Notes: generated by a model from the letters alone, not told the origin. A DNA stretch of 40,586 bases from Prorocentrum cordatum (GCA_963575745.1 CAUYUJ010014205.1:378501-419086); one strand, 5' to 3'; shown: positions 18,885 to 29,007, counted from the first letter of the stretch. Made by a program: numbers and translations.

Positions 18885-19024
18885 ACAGCCGTTGCCGACG
18901 ACGACGCCATCCGCCTGGACTGCATCGTGGAGAGCATCGATCCGAAGGTTGACGCGCAGGAGCCGCAGGAGTTGCTGAAGTTTGGATTTTACATTCCGGA
19001 GGCCTCAACGTACAGCAGGACGTT
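18885..19024 (+). other. Exon-like segment of unknown function
   Basis: One + strand frame gives about 46 residues of well-mixed, acidic, protein-like sequence (AVADDDAIRLDCIVESIDPK, then QELLKFGFYIPEASTYSRTF) with GC-rich third positions. This is unlike the surrounding low-complexity frames. It could be an exon or a gene fragment. I recognise no family and see no reliable splice sites. Confidence 0.4.
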
Positions 19025-19293
19025 TTCTCCGACTTCTCCGTGTTATCTTCCCGTGTGTCCATCATTATCCTCATCCATCTCTTGCTGTCCTTGCCTTCCA
19101 GCCTTTCTCCCCTGCTTTGCGGATACCCCTGGATACTCGACCAGAATGGGGCGTGGACTTCTCGGGCGGATTGGGTGGCGTGCTTGTATGACCAGCGCGG
19201 GGATGGCCACAGTTCTTTCTGGGTATACTTGATTGGATCCTCTTGCTCACTAGCAGTTTCGAATTTTCCGACGCTTCGCATATCTGCTCCATT

Positions 19294-19356
19294 CCGTAGC
19301 CCCCCTGGCTCAAGCTCTTTTGGCTCAAGCCCTGGCTCAAGCCGCTCTGGCTCGAG
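19294..19356 (+). other. Tandem relict spliced-leader sequences
   Basis: Unit 1 (19294-19314) is CCGTAGCC, five pyrimidines (CCCCT), GGCTCAAG. This has the length and both ends of the conserved dinoflagellate spliced leader, which differs only in having ATTTT in the middle. Three shorter copies follow without a gap: CTCTTTTGGCTCAAG (19315-19329), CCCTGGCTCAAG (19330-19341) and CCGCTCTGGCTCGAG (19342-19356). Tandem, progressively truncated leader relics at the 5' end of genes are the known footprint of trans-spliced mRNAs that were reverse-transcribed, reinserted and trans-spliced again. The run ends 43 bp before an in-frame ATG of the next gene. Confidence 0.7.
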
Positions 19357-19399
19357 TCCAGAGCAGCAGGGCGCTCTCGCGGCGGCCGCGGCGGCCGCT

Positions 19400-21558
19400 A
19401 TGTCGTGGCAGAGTCGCCGCTGGCGCGCCTCCGCTGGGGCCGGCGCCGCTGGCGCCGCCGGCGCCGGCGCCGCGGGCTCGGTGGCCGGCGCCGCCGCCGC
19501 CGCCCCTGCGGCCGCCGGCGCCGCGGCTGCCGCCGCCGCCGCCGCCGTGGCGGAGGCGGCCGCCGCTGCGGCCGCGGGCCACGCGGCCGGCGCCGCGGCC
19601 GCCGTGGCCCGCGCGGCCGCGCTTGGGCCCGCCGCGGCTGGCGCCGCGCAGCAGCAGCAGCAGCAGCCGCTGCAGCTGCACCTGCAGGTGCAGCAGCAGC
19701 GGCAGCAGCGACAGCAGCAGCAACAACAGCCGCAGCAGCCGCGGCAGCAGCAGCAGCCGCAGCAGCAGTACCTGCAGCAGCAGCCGCAGCTGCAGCAACT
19801 GCAGCAGCAACAGCAGCAACAACAGCAACCGCAGCAGCAACAGCAGCAGCAGCAGCAGCAGCAACATAACCCAGCAGCTGCAGCAGCAGCAGCCGCAGCA
19901 GCGGCAGCAACAGCAGCAGCACCCGCGACCGCAGCCGCAGCAGCAGCTACAGGTGCTGCAGCAGCAGAAAAACACAAGGGAAGGGAGCGGAACGGGTCAA
20001 AAGGAGGGGCCCCTGCTCCCTGACGCCCTTCTGGGCACCCCTGACGGCCAGCAGACTGGGCAAGAAGAAACAGGCGAAGAGTCTTCAAGCACTCTTGCGG
20101 CCGCCAGCGGCAACCCTGGCGAACAGAGACCCACAACAGCGCTGACGGCCGTCAGCAGCACCCCTGGTGACGAGGGCCCCACGAGACCTCAAGACACTCC
20201 CCCCGAAGGTCATAAGGAGGTACCTTTGCTCCTTCAGCAGCAGCAGCATGGCAGGGAAAAGGAGAGGGAGGCCGCGGCGGAATGGGCGGAAGCTGCGGAG
20301 GCCGCGGAGTATCGGGGGCCCGAAGCGGCGGAGGCCTTTGAAGGCGCGGAAGAGGCACAAGCCGTCACCCGTGTCCCTGGAGCAGAACCGGGTGGACAGG
20401 GGTTGGCCCCCGAAAGTGCGGACGACAGCCGCAACAGCAACAGACCGCTAAGCGAGATCCTGGACCAGCAGGGGCTCGCCTGCCACATCGTGCCACCCCC
20501 ACCTTCTCTCCACAAAATAAGCAGACCGTCAGCAGACCTCTGGGAACGCCTCAGACCCAACAGGGGGGCCACGGACCAGCCTTTCAGACGCAGGACATCG
20601 AAGCCATCCGCCGGCTCGTCGGGAGAAACCCCAACGCGCCTATTCGCCCCCCCTCCCCTGCCAGTGAACCCATTCTAACGGGCGGCGAACCTCGGGCGCC
20701 CCCTCCAGACGCCCAGGGCACGACTGATAAAGAATTCTGTGCTCTGGCAACGGAAACGGTGGCGCCGCGCGCGCGCGCTCTCGGCACGACCGGCGGCGCC
20801 CCCGAGACCCGCGAGAGCCCCGCGTCGACCGAAGGGCGCGCGCCCGTGAGCGACGGCGGGCACAGGCCCGAAGGCGAATGCCAGCGAAAGGGGCCTCTCC
20901 CCGCACACCGCAGGGCAGCGCCCGCCCGGGCTGCCGGAGGCGATCCGGCCCCTGCCCGGCGGCCAATTATGCGGCCCGCATCTTCCAGCAGGGCCCGGCA
21001 GGCGCGCAACCGGAACTGTCGCGAGCAGACTGCGAGCCCTTTGGCCAGGTCAGCGGGGCCGGTTCGCCGGAGACTTGCGGCCAGAACGCGCGGCGGCGCC
21101 AATGGCCAGAGCCGCGCCAATGGCCAGAGCCCTCAGACCCCGACACGGGGCAGCAGTTGTACAAAGCAAAGATGAACAACACCCAGTGGGACCTTCCCGG
21201 GGAGACACCCGGCGAGGCGATAAGGCGGCTCCAAGTCACCCCGGGGGCAATTTTCACAGGCACCTGGCACGCCTTCGCCAAGCAGCAGGCCGTGCCTGGC
21301 AGCAAAGGCGCGCTCGGCCCGCTTCGGCACGACCCGCAAACCTGCCTTCGCTTCCTGGACTCCTTCCGCGGCCACAAGTGCGACGTACGGGCCGTCAGCG
21401 ACGCGCTGGGCCTCGGCGTCGACTGGGTTCGGCTGCGGCATCGGCGCCCGGGTCGAAGCGGCGGAGCGAGCAGGGATCACCATGCGGCACAAGGCCACCC
21501 GGACACCCACGCGCCCAGGAAGGGCAAAAAACAGTGGCCGGTCGTCTCCCCACAGTAG
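19400..21558 (+). pseudogene. Processed-type Ala/Gln-rich gene with WW-like domain, frameshifted
   Basis: The first ATG after the relict spliced leaders (19400) opens a frame of 207 codons to 20023: MSWQSRRWR, then long polyalanine/glycine (about 19430-19650) and polyglutamine (about 19650-19865). At about 19865 the glutamine-rich reading continues in the next frame (QQLQQQQPQQRQQQQQ), on through KNTREGSGTG and acidic/Ala-rich sequence to about 20500. It then continues in a third frame (QTQDIEAIRRLVGRNPNAPI, 20580-20640; stop at 21175). From about 20960 a further frame carries W-P-E-P-S-D-P-D-T-G-Q-Q-L-Y..N-N-T-Q-W-D-L-P (21121-21198), with the two Trp, Tyr and final Pro of a WW domain, and ends at a stop at 21556. 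At least three shifts break it. WW domains bind proline-rich peptides. No wider function can be given. The low-complexity half may be partly non-coding. Confidence 0.5.
21121..21198 (+). other. WW-domain-like segment
   Basis: Reading from TGG at 21121 gives W, then D-P-D-T-G-Q-Q-L-Y, then N-N-T-Q-W-D-L-P. The spacing of Trp, Gly, Tyr, Thr, Trp and Pro matches a WW domain, except that one of the usual paired aromatics is missing. An 18-bp tandem duplication (CAATGGCCAGAGCC unit, 21100-21134) precedes it and duplicates the first Trp. Confidence 0.5.
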
Positions 21559-21639
21559 CCGTTGCGGCCCCACGTCGCGGCACCGCACTGGCTGTGAAGG
21601 ACCCCGCGCGCTCCTGTCCAGCGGCCATATCCCTGGGTG

Positions 21640-23000
21640 CCCGTCCCGTCGCCCCCCCCGGCGGGGAGGGGCCCGCGGGGTCAAGGTACCCTGCGTCCCG
21701 GTGTTGTCGGCCAAGGACCGTCTGCCTCCTCCCCCCCCGTGCTCGCCCCGTCCTCACTTGGCCCAGAGCGGCGACGGGCCACGTGCCCGGTTTCACGCGG
21801 GGTGCTGCTGGGTCCACGGGTTCGGGACCTCCTGCGGATGCACAAGGGACTTGCATCCTGGCGCTGTCCGCCATGGGCCGTCGGCCGCACGGGCACGTGT
21901 CCTCCTACGGGGGGCTCAGGGTACGCTTGCGTCCTGGTGCTGTCTGACCAGAGCCGTCTGCCGCCACCCTTCGTGGGCGCCTCGTCTTCACCCAACCCAG
22001 AGCGGCGGTTTGCCGCGACCCTGGATTCACGCGAGGAGCAGCTGAGACTACGGGCACGGCACCTCCTCCGATTCTTCAGCAGCGGTCAGCGGCTCCTTGG
22101 GGGTCCACAACACCACACCCCTCCTTGGATGCGTCGGGTTCGGGGTGGCAGCACCGCCCCCGGCGTGTCAGTCCACTGGCTGCTGCCTGCCCACCCTGGA
22201 CCACACCAGCAGTGGGAGATCGGCCGTTCGGTATTACTCTCCTCTCAGCGGCGGTTCGCTGCGCCCCCGGACGCCCGTCCAGCCTTCAGCGGGGCTGGCT
22301 GCCCACTCTGGGCCCCTCCAGCCTGCCTCCCGCGGGAGCCCAAGGTACTCGTGCATTCCGGTGCTGTCCGCAGGGCCGTCTTCCGCCTCCCCCCGTGGGC
22401 ACCCCGCGGGGATTCAGGGTACTCCTGCATCCCGGTGTGGTCTGACAAGGGCCGCCTGCCGCCACCCTCCGTGGGAGCTCCGTCTTCACCCAACCCAGAG
22501 CGGCGGTTTGCCGCGACCCTGGATCCACGCGGGGAACAGCTGGGACTACGGGCACGACACCCCCTTTCTACACTTCAGCAGCGGTTTGTCACTCTACAGG
22601 CTCACAAACATCAGCGGCGGTTAGCTGCGACCCTGGAGGACCACAAGGCGGCCCAGGATGCACGCAGGGGGCTGCCGAGACTACGGGCCCGGGGCCTCCC
22701 ACGGGGGCTCAAGGTACTTTTGCCTCCCGGTGCTGGCGGCCAAGGGCTGTCACTCGCCCCCCCCCCCGTGCGCGCAAGTCTTCACTGCGCCCAAGGCGCG
22801 CCACCCCCCGTCCACCCCCCGTACACGCTCGGCGTTTGCCGCGTCCCTGGGTCCATGCGGGGAGCTGCAGAGGCTTCGAGCACGAGACATCCCGCGGGTG
22901 CTCAAGGTACTCCACGCGGGGAGTAGCAAAGACTACGGGCACCAGGCATCCCAAGGGGCACAGGGTACTCTTGCATCCCGGTGCTGTCGACCAGGGCCGT
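21640..23000 (+). repeat. Degenerate tandem repeat, ~200-300-bp units
   Basis: Two landmarks alternate. One is AAGGTACTCCTGCATCCCGG followed by TGCTGTC and GGCCGTC (near 21683, 21921, 22338, 22417, 22710, 22964). The other is AGCGGCGGTTTGCCGCGACC followed by CTGGA (near 21993, 22249, 22498, 22613, 22829). Between them are CCACGCGGGGAGCAGCTG-like and ACTACGGGCACG segments. Units are eroded by indels. Long + strand frames across the block are not protein-like. Confidence 0.65.
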
Positions 23001-23017
23001 CGTGAGGTGCGAGGTGC

Positions 23018-23290
23018 GAGCTGGACGTCGTGAGCAACAGCGCTGGGACCCGCGCGTGCGCCAGGGGTGAGCAATGGCAACTCGCACTGTCGCTGCTCAG
23101 CGGGATGTCAGAGGTGGAGTTTACATTGCCGAGATTTGCGCGTGTGGGAAGGCCGGGCAGTGGGGCAGGCTCTGTCGCTCCTCAGCGAGATGCGAGGGGC
23201 AGTTCGAGCCAGACGTCATCAGCTACAGCGCTGGGATCAGCGCGCGTGGCGGAGGCGGGAAGTTGCCTCGCGCACTGCTCTCGCACAGAG
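23018..23290 (+). pseudogene. Pentatricopeptide-repeat (PPR) gene fragment, multiply frameshifted
   Basis: Repeat 1 (from 23018): ELDVVSNSAGTRACARGEQW then QLALSLLSGMSEVE, a typical PPR helix pair. Repeat 2 needs two frames: VYIAEICACGKAGQWGR, then QALSLLSEMRGA. Repeat 3: FEPDVISYSAGISA followed by a diverged GGGGKLPRALLSH. The D-V-I-S-Y-x-A-G-I-S-A-C-x-K and A-L-x-L-L-x-E-M signatures identify the family. PPR proteins are organelle RNA-binding factors built from tandem 35-residue helical pairs. Three repeats with at least three frameshifts and no start or end indicate a dead fragment, lying inside the 21.6-24-kb tandem-repeat block. Confidence 0.7.
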
Positions 23291-23446
23291 GACTGGGGCA
23301 AGCTTATTTTTCGCCGCCAGGCAGGCGGGGGGGATGCTGTGGCCCACCTCCTGCCCTTGGGCAGGAGGGGGGCCACAGCCTCCCCCCCGCCTACCGGGCG
23401 GTGAGCACAACCTTGCCAGGACACAGTCTCGTCAAATACTGACTCT

Positions 23447-23940
23447 AGCGGCGATCAGCTGCGACCCCCGAGGACCAACACCCAACATCCCCGGTGTGGC
23501 ATCACTGACCGCAGGGACGGACCTGCACACTACTGACTCACAAACATCAGCGGCAATCAGCTGCGACCCCCGAGGACCACAATCGATACCATGTTCTCGA
23601 GCGGCGGTTAGCTGCGACCCTGGAGGACCCAAGAGAATGACGACCCACCCACCATTTCATTGTCTTGAGCGGCGATCAGCTGCGGCCCCGGAGGAACCAT
23701 TAACCACTTCTCCTGTCCCACGGGTGCGGGGCGAGACCGAGGGGAGGGGCGGTGTCCCCCCCGCCTGCCCCCTCTGGGGCCAGGCGGGTGTCCCCCGCTC
23801 TTGGCCCCAGGGCCCGCCAGACGTACTGTCCGACGTCGGGCGTGGCCCCCCCTCCCTGGGCCGCCCGTGTCCCTCGCTGTACGTGGTTTGTCTCATCACT
23901 TTCAGCGGCGATCAGCTGCGACCCTGGAGGACCACGTGGT
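23447..23940 (+). repeat. Short recurrent motif GATCAGCTGCGACC, five copies
   Basis: AGCGGCGATCAGCTGCGACC-type motif (followed by CCGAGGACC or CTGGAGGACC) at 23447, 23551, 23602, 23668 and 23904. It is related to the motif at 21993, 22498 and 22613. Two copies (22613 and 23551) also share an upstream CTCACAAACATC, so the repeat is longer than the core. Confidence 0.75.
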
Positions 23941-25369
23941 GTCTGTTGCCGTTCCAGGAGCTTGGGCGGAAGTGCCAGCGGTGGGCTGGGTCTGACTTTG
24001 CGTCCAAGGGCCCTCGTGTCCACCACCGTGCTGCTCCCCCCAGGCGCATCGCCCATGACATCGGCAAGTGCAGCTCCCACAGGCGCATTGCCCTATGGCA
24101 TCGGCACGGCCCCTCGCACAGGCGCCACGTGCCCTGGGAGTACAGCCCGTTCTGTTCTCTTGGGGATTCGCCTGCTCTGGTATAGTTTCTCCTTCAGGGC
24201 ACACCACCATCAGTGCAGCTCCCTCTACTCTTCCCCGCTGGCGATGCTGTCCACGCCAGCTGGCCCCCCCCCCACACTCAGAGGCCTGACGCCTTGCCGG
24301 CACGCACTGCGAGGCTCACAGTCACTCGGTTCCCCCTTGCGCTGTGGGGTGGTCTGACTGGCGTTGACTTCGTTACGGAGTGGTTCAGCCTTCCGCAGCA
24401 GGTACAGCATTCCAGGCTCACCTTCAGCTTTCCCCAGTTGCGTTGCACCACGGCTCACGACAGCTCAGCCTTTCTGGCTAGCTCATCGTCCGGGCGTGTG
24501 GAGCCTGGCGCCCCACTGGCGACTCACTCCAATGTCCTCCCACTTGCTCCCACTCAGCCCGACGGACTTGACCATCCTGGTTCGCGCTACTGCTGTGTGG
24601 GTCGTGCCTCCACTCAAATTGACGGGCTTGGTTATTCTGGTTCACGTCTCATACTGTGGCAGGCTCCGAATTCCATGACATTTTGTCTGTGCACGTGCTC
24701 GAGCTCGCAGGATACCTCCGCCGTCAGCTCCCCTTCAGCTTCGCGGCTGCTTTGTGAGAGGGCCGGCCGGCCTGTGCCTGCTGTAGCTAATTAGCCTCGC
24801 TCGTGTCCCGGATTTTGCTTCTCGCCGCGTGACCTTTGTCTCGCGGCCGCGACCGAAAAAAAAATTTGCACCAGCCCATCAAGAAACGATGCCCAGGCGA
24901 GTTGCCTTGAGTAGAAACCTAGGTAAGCATGCCAACAATGTCGAATGTCGCACTCGGGGAGCCTGTTGGAGCCACCTGTGGGCCACAGCTCCTCTGTTGT
25001 GGGATTACCCACGTAGTCTCACTGCCTCTTCTGAAATTTTGTCCCTGACAGGTTCCGTGGCCTTGTTTAGTCGGTCGGCTTTCTTCGGGTTCGCTTTTTC
25101 GATCCCTCGCCTCCTGTCGCTTTCCGGGCCTCTCGTATCCCTTTCGTCCTTGCAGGGGGTCTTGTCGTGTAATGGAGTCGGGGCTTGGCCCTCACCCACG
25201 TCCAAAGAAACCCACGCGCGCACATACGTGCTTGTATGCTTGTGCGCGTGCATCTGTGATCCCCAGTGCATCAACGCAACAGCGCAACAGAAAGGAGCTT
25301 GAGTTTACGACCCTTTCCAGTTCAATGGTCAAGTTTTGGAGTGCTGGATCCGTTTTGAGTGCCCGAAGT
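23941..25369. other. No supported gene
   Basis: Several + strand frames of 60-200 codons without recognisable motifs. Related segments near 24559 and 24621 (GACGGACTTGACCATCCTGG against GACGGGCTTGGTTATTCTGG) suggest a short decayed duplication. An A10 run lies near 24856. Confidence 0.5.
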
Positions 25370-25760
25370 GGTCCGTGGAGGGGTCGTTGGGCCAGTTGGT
25401 CCTGAGTCCCCTCTTCGCGCCCTCTTGGGACCCTTTTTGGAGCCCTCTTGGGCTTCTCTTGGGCCCTTCTTGGGTCATCTTGGGCCTCCCTGAGGCACTC
25501 TTGGGAGCGACTTGGTGCCTTCTTGGCTCAGTTTGAGGCCGTCTTGGAGCCATGCTGGGCCGTCATGGAGCCATCTTGGGCCTTCTTGAAGCCTCCATGG
25601 CGTTATCACGACGAATCACCAAAATCATTGAACATGAGTGTTGCCTCTATGATGTTGGCATCCTGGGGCCTGTCTGCAGGCGTCTTGGGACTCTTTTGGG
25701 CCGTGTTGGAGGCGTCAGCAGCTATCTTCGGCCAGATTGGCAGCCTCTTGGCCGACAATT
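25370..25760 (-). repeat. CTTGGGCC-type super-repeat block, reverse orientation
   Basis: Units such as CCTCTTGGG, GGGTCATCTTGGGCC and GGCCGTCTTGGAGCC are the reverse complement of the CCAAGAGGCCC units at 26.6-28.9 and 34.3-37.1 kb. No CTAG-hairpin terminus is present, so this may be a truncated relative. Confidence 0.65.
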
Positions 25761-26360
25761 TGGCCAGGCCTGCTGGCCAGAGGGGCGGTCGGCCTGTCAA
25801 ACTGCCAGGAAGTCTCCCAGGAGACCAAGACCACCTGCGCCCAGAGAGCTGGTGGAATTCTTTTCCTGCATCCACGACGCCAAGCCGACTGATATCGATC
25901 CAGAGATATAAATCCATTGCCTGGCGTTGGATGTTGTATCTCTCAGTCTTCTCCGCGCTGGTGCTCTACACGTGAGCTAGGGATCGGGGGTACGCCACCT
26001 TCGGCTCGGCTTCCCTTGGTTGTCATTAGCAGTGGCAGAGCAGGACATCCAAGTCCGTCGTGCTGGCCGAGCACTGACTGGGCACGGGGCCTCTCTCGGC
26101 CAACGCGCGTTTTTGGTTGACCCCGTCCAGCCTGGCTGGACGGCCCCGCCTGCCGCAAGCCTAGCTGTGCGCGCACGCAGCACCTCGACCTGCATCGGTC
26201 TCTACAGCATCACCAGGGCGGGTCCCAGGGGCGCGGCGTGCGCATCTGGACGACGTTGCACACAGGTATCGCGTGTCGGCGGCTTCATCTCAGGTGCCGG
26301 CCTCGCTCTAGACATTGAATGTTCTTCACGCTGAGCTTGAAAGGACATGCCTCATACAGC
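25761..26360. other. No supported gene
   Basis: Sequence with short frames on both strands between the reverse super-repeat block and the 77-bp duplication. A + strand stretch near 25850-25910 (ELVEFFSCIHDAKPTDIDPE) reads protein-like but is too short to name. Confidence 0.5.
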
Positions 26361-26514
26361 TTACGCCCATCCCCTCGTGCGAATAATGCCTTCTTGCTTG
26401 GGGCAGTCGTTTGGGCAGCGAACTGGCGGCGCTCTTCTTACGCCCATCCCCTCGTGCGAATAATGCCTCCTTGCTTGGGGCAGTCGTTTGGGCAGCGAGC
26501 TGGCGGGGCTCTTC
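26361..26514 (+). repeat. 77-bp tandem duplication
   Basis: Copies 26361-26437 and 26438-26514 are almost identical (start TTACGCCCATCCCC, end CTGGCGG.GCTCTTC). The low divergence implies a recent event. Confidence 0.95.
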
Positions 26515-26556
26515 GGGCCGACCCAGGGCAGCAGGAGTCGGCAGAGCCGAGCTGAT

Positions 26557-26593
26557 TCTCTCTCTCTCTCTCCCTATCCCTATCCCTCCCTCC

Positions 26594-26632
<39 letters not shown>
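26557..26632 (+). repeat. (CT)n-(TA)n compound microsatellite
   Basis: CT runs at 26557-26572 and 26594-26613, then (TA)n at about 26612-26632. It directly abuts the left end of the first candidate Helitron-like block. Confidence 0.95.
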
Positions 26633-26640
26633 CATATCTA

Positions 26641-28905
26641 TCGGAGTAGGCCGCGGGGGGGGCCCGGGCCGGTGCCATCATCCCCCATGGGCGCCCCCCG
26701 GAATCTTTGTGGGGGGGCCCTCTCCCCAAACCATGTTTATAAACGCCTGCCAGGATAAAAAACGAGAGTCCCAAGCAGCGCTACCTGCCGCCACGCTCGG
26801 AAACGCGTCAGGCCCCGAAGCCTCCGGAGGCGCCCAACGACACCCCAACAAATCATGTTCCCAAGAAGTCTTACGGCCAGTGCCGCCGACGTTGAAGGAG
26901 GACGGTCCAGGACACCCAGAAATCTTCCAAACAGGCTTCCAAGAGGGCGCCGAGACAGCCCAGGGCCGCCCCCAGACGGCCCAAGAAAGACCCAACACAG
27001 ACGGAAAGGGCCGCAAGAGGCCCCCAAGAGGCCCCGAAACGAGGACATATCGTTCGAACACGCCCAAGATGGCCTCCGGACGGCCCACAAGGCTTCCAAC
27101 ACGGCCCAGAGGGACGCCAAAATCATTGCTTGTCCTTAGGCTTTTGATGGATTTCAGACACCCAATGTCGCCCCAACAGGCCCCCACGAGGGCGCCGAAA
27201 CGGTCCAGGGACGCCCTGCCGCGGGCACGAGGCGGGGTCTGGGACGGGGCCCTCGCACCCGGGGGCCCGGGGGCCCTGCCGTGGCGCTGGGGGCCTTGTA
27301 AAGTCGTCCGAAGACAGCCCTGGCGTTTCCAGACAACGAAAACGACCAATGACCGCCCGAGATCACCTCAGAATTGGTCCCTGACTGTCCGAGAGGCCTC
27401 CAAGACGCCCCAAGAGGTCTCCAAGATGGCTCCCAAGGAGCCCCAGGAGGCATGACTAACTCGTTGTCCTTTGGTTTTTGATCGCTTTTCGAGTTCTCGC
27501 TCTTGATTTTCCTGACGCTCCACGACGGCCCAAGAGGCTTTAATTTCCGCTCCAAGGCATCCCCAGAGGCCTCGAAGATGATCAACAGCCCACGGGGATC
27601 CCAAGACGGCGCCAGAGGCGCCCAAGGCGGCCCGAGAGGGCCCCAGGACGGCCCCACGATGGAGCCAAGAGGGTGGACACGAACTGAAAATCCGAGTCTT
27701 CCACCCCGAGAGGCTCTCAGAAGGCCCCGAGAAGCCCCTAACAGGCTCCAAGAGGCCCCAAGAAGCCCCCCAGGGGGCCGAAGAGTATCCAAGAGGCCTC
27801 CCACGAAGACCCCAAGAGGCAAAAATCCATGTTTTTGATTGATGTTCGAGTTTTCAGCCTTTTGGCGTCCTGACGCTCCAAGACGGCCCAGAAGGCCTCC
27901 AAGACCAATCCAAGATAGCCCAAGAGGCCTCCAACAGGGCCCAAGACAGTCCGAGAGGGCACCAATACGGCCCCAAGGGGGACCCAAGAGGGGTAAGACG
28001 AAGCGAAAATCTGAGCCTTCCACACCGAGAGGCTCTCAGGAAGCCCCGAGGCCCCCAAATGGGACCCAAGAGGCCTTCAAGAAGCTCCCCAGAAGGCCGA
28101 AGAGGTTCCAAGAAGCATTGTTTTCTCATCGGTTTTTGATGGATTTTAGAGTTCCCAGCCTTTTGGCATCCCGACGCTCCAAGACGGCCCAAGTGGCCCC
28201 CACGGCCGCTCCAAGATAGCCGAAGAGGCCTCCAAGCGGGCCCCAAGACGGCCCACGAGGGCCCCAAGACGGTGCCCGAGGCGCCCAAGACGGCCCGAGA
28301 GGGCCCCAAGAGGGCCCCAAGAAGGGGAACGCGAACCCAACAGCAGAGCTTTCCGCCCTAAGAGGCCCACAGGAGGCCCCAAGAGTCCCCAACTGGTCCG
28401 ACAAGGCCCCCCAATGCCCCCCACCAGGCCCCAAACAGGCTCACAGGAGACGTACACACGGGGCCCCAAGATAGCCGAACAGTGCTCTCGATGCATTAAA
28501 ATTGCTTCAAGGAGGCCCCAGGAGGCTTCCGCATTGCCCCAATGTGGCCTCGAGCCGGGCCTCCACGCAGCCAAGACAGCCAATTATTTGCTTCAGACTG
28601 CAGAACATCACTTTCCGACTGCCCGGAGAACCCTGACGATGCCCCCAAGGGACCCCAAGAAGCCCCAATATGCCCCCCCCGAGAAGCACCCAAGAAGTGC
28701 CTCCAACAGCCAATTGAGGAAGCACAGAGAACCCCCCATAAGCCCTTCAGATGCCCCCACGAAGATCCAAGAGGTTCCCAAGAGGCCCTCAGGAGGCACG
28801 ACTATGTCACGCGCCTGTGCTTGATAGCGCTGTCCAAGATCTTCTAGCGCGCCCCCAGCCTGGGCTAGAACCTGAGCGCGCGCGAAGCGCGCGCGATGGT
28901 TCTAG
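26641..28905 (+). mobile_element. Candidate non-autonomous Helitron-like element 1, satellite-bearing
   Basis: Left edge: A followed by TCGGAGTAGG at 26641, beside (TA)n. Interior: CCAAGAGGCCC-type units in super-units of about 300-360 bp, each starting with a T-rich segment (TTTTTGATGG..TTTTGGC) and the anchor GACGCTCCAAGACGGCCCA (27511, 27870, 28172). Right edge: a GC hairpin, 11 bp, then CTAG (28905), followed by T and (TA)n. Helitrons start TC, end CTRR with a hairpin about 10-12 bp before the end, insert between A and T, and make no target duplication. All of that fits. There is no transposase, so any mobility would depend on another element. The left end is less certain than the right. 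Confidence 0.5.
28865..28905 (+). repeat. 41-bp terminal hairpin, copy 1
   Basis: Outer arms CTAGAACC (28865-28872) and GGTTCTAG (28898-28905), a 3x3 internal loop, inner arms GCGCGCGC (28876-28883) and GCGCGCGC (28887-28894), GAA loop. It is identical over all 41 bp to 37545-37585. TTTCTAG is repeated twice just downstream. Confidence 0.95.
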
Positions 28906-28925
28906 TTTCTAGTTTCTAGTTTTAT

Positions 28926-28928
28926 TTG

Positions 28929-28972
<44 letters not shown>

Positions 28973-28976
28973 TTTA
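28926..28976 (+). repeat. (TA)n microsatellite
   Basis: Almost uninterrupted TA repeats immediately right of the hairpin terminus. Confidence 0.95.
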
Positions 28977-29007
28977 TCATCATACCTACCGGTGTGATCT
29001 CGCACTG

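Noticed and set aside
18880-20136. 418-codon minus-strand frame rich in Ala and Cys
   Set aside because: It is the antisense of the GCN/CAG repeats, with polyalanine and polycysteine and no domain. The + strand reading with spliced-leader relics is better supported.
20141-20156. Perfect 16-bp palindrome GCTGACGGCCGTCAGC
   Set aside because: Single occurrence inside a GC-rich repeat-like coding region. No context for a binding site.
21637-22926. 429-codon + strand frame
   Set aside because: It crosses degenerate tandem repeats without protein-like composition. No domain, and other phases are open too.
23447-23940. CRISPR-like array
   Set aside because: Repeats are diverged, spacing is irregular and there are no cas genes. 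The genome is eukaryotic.
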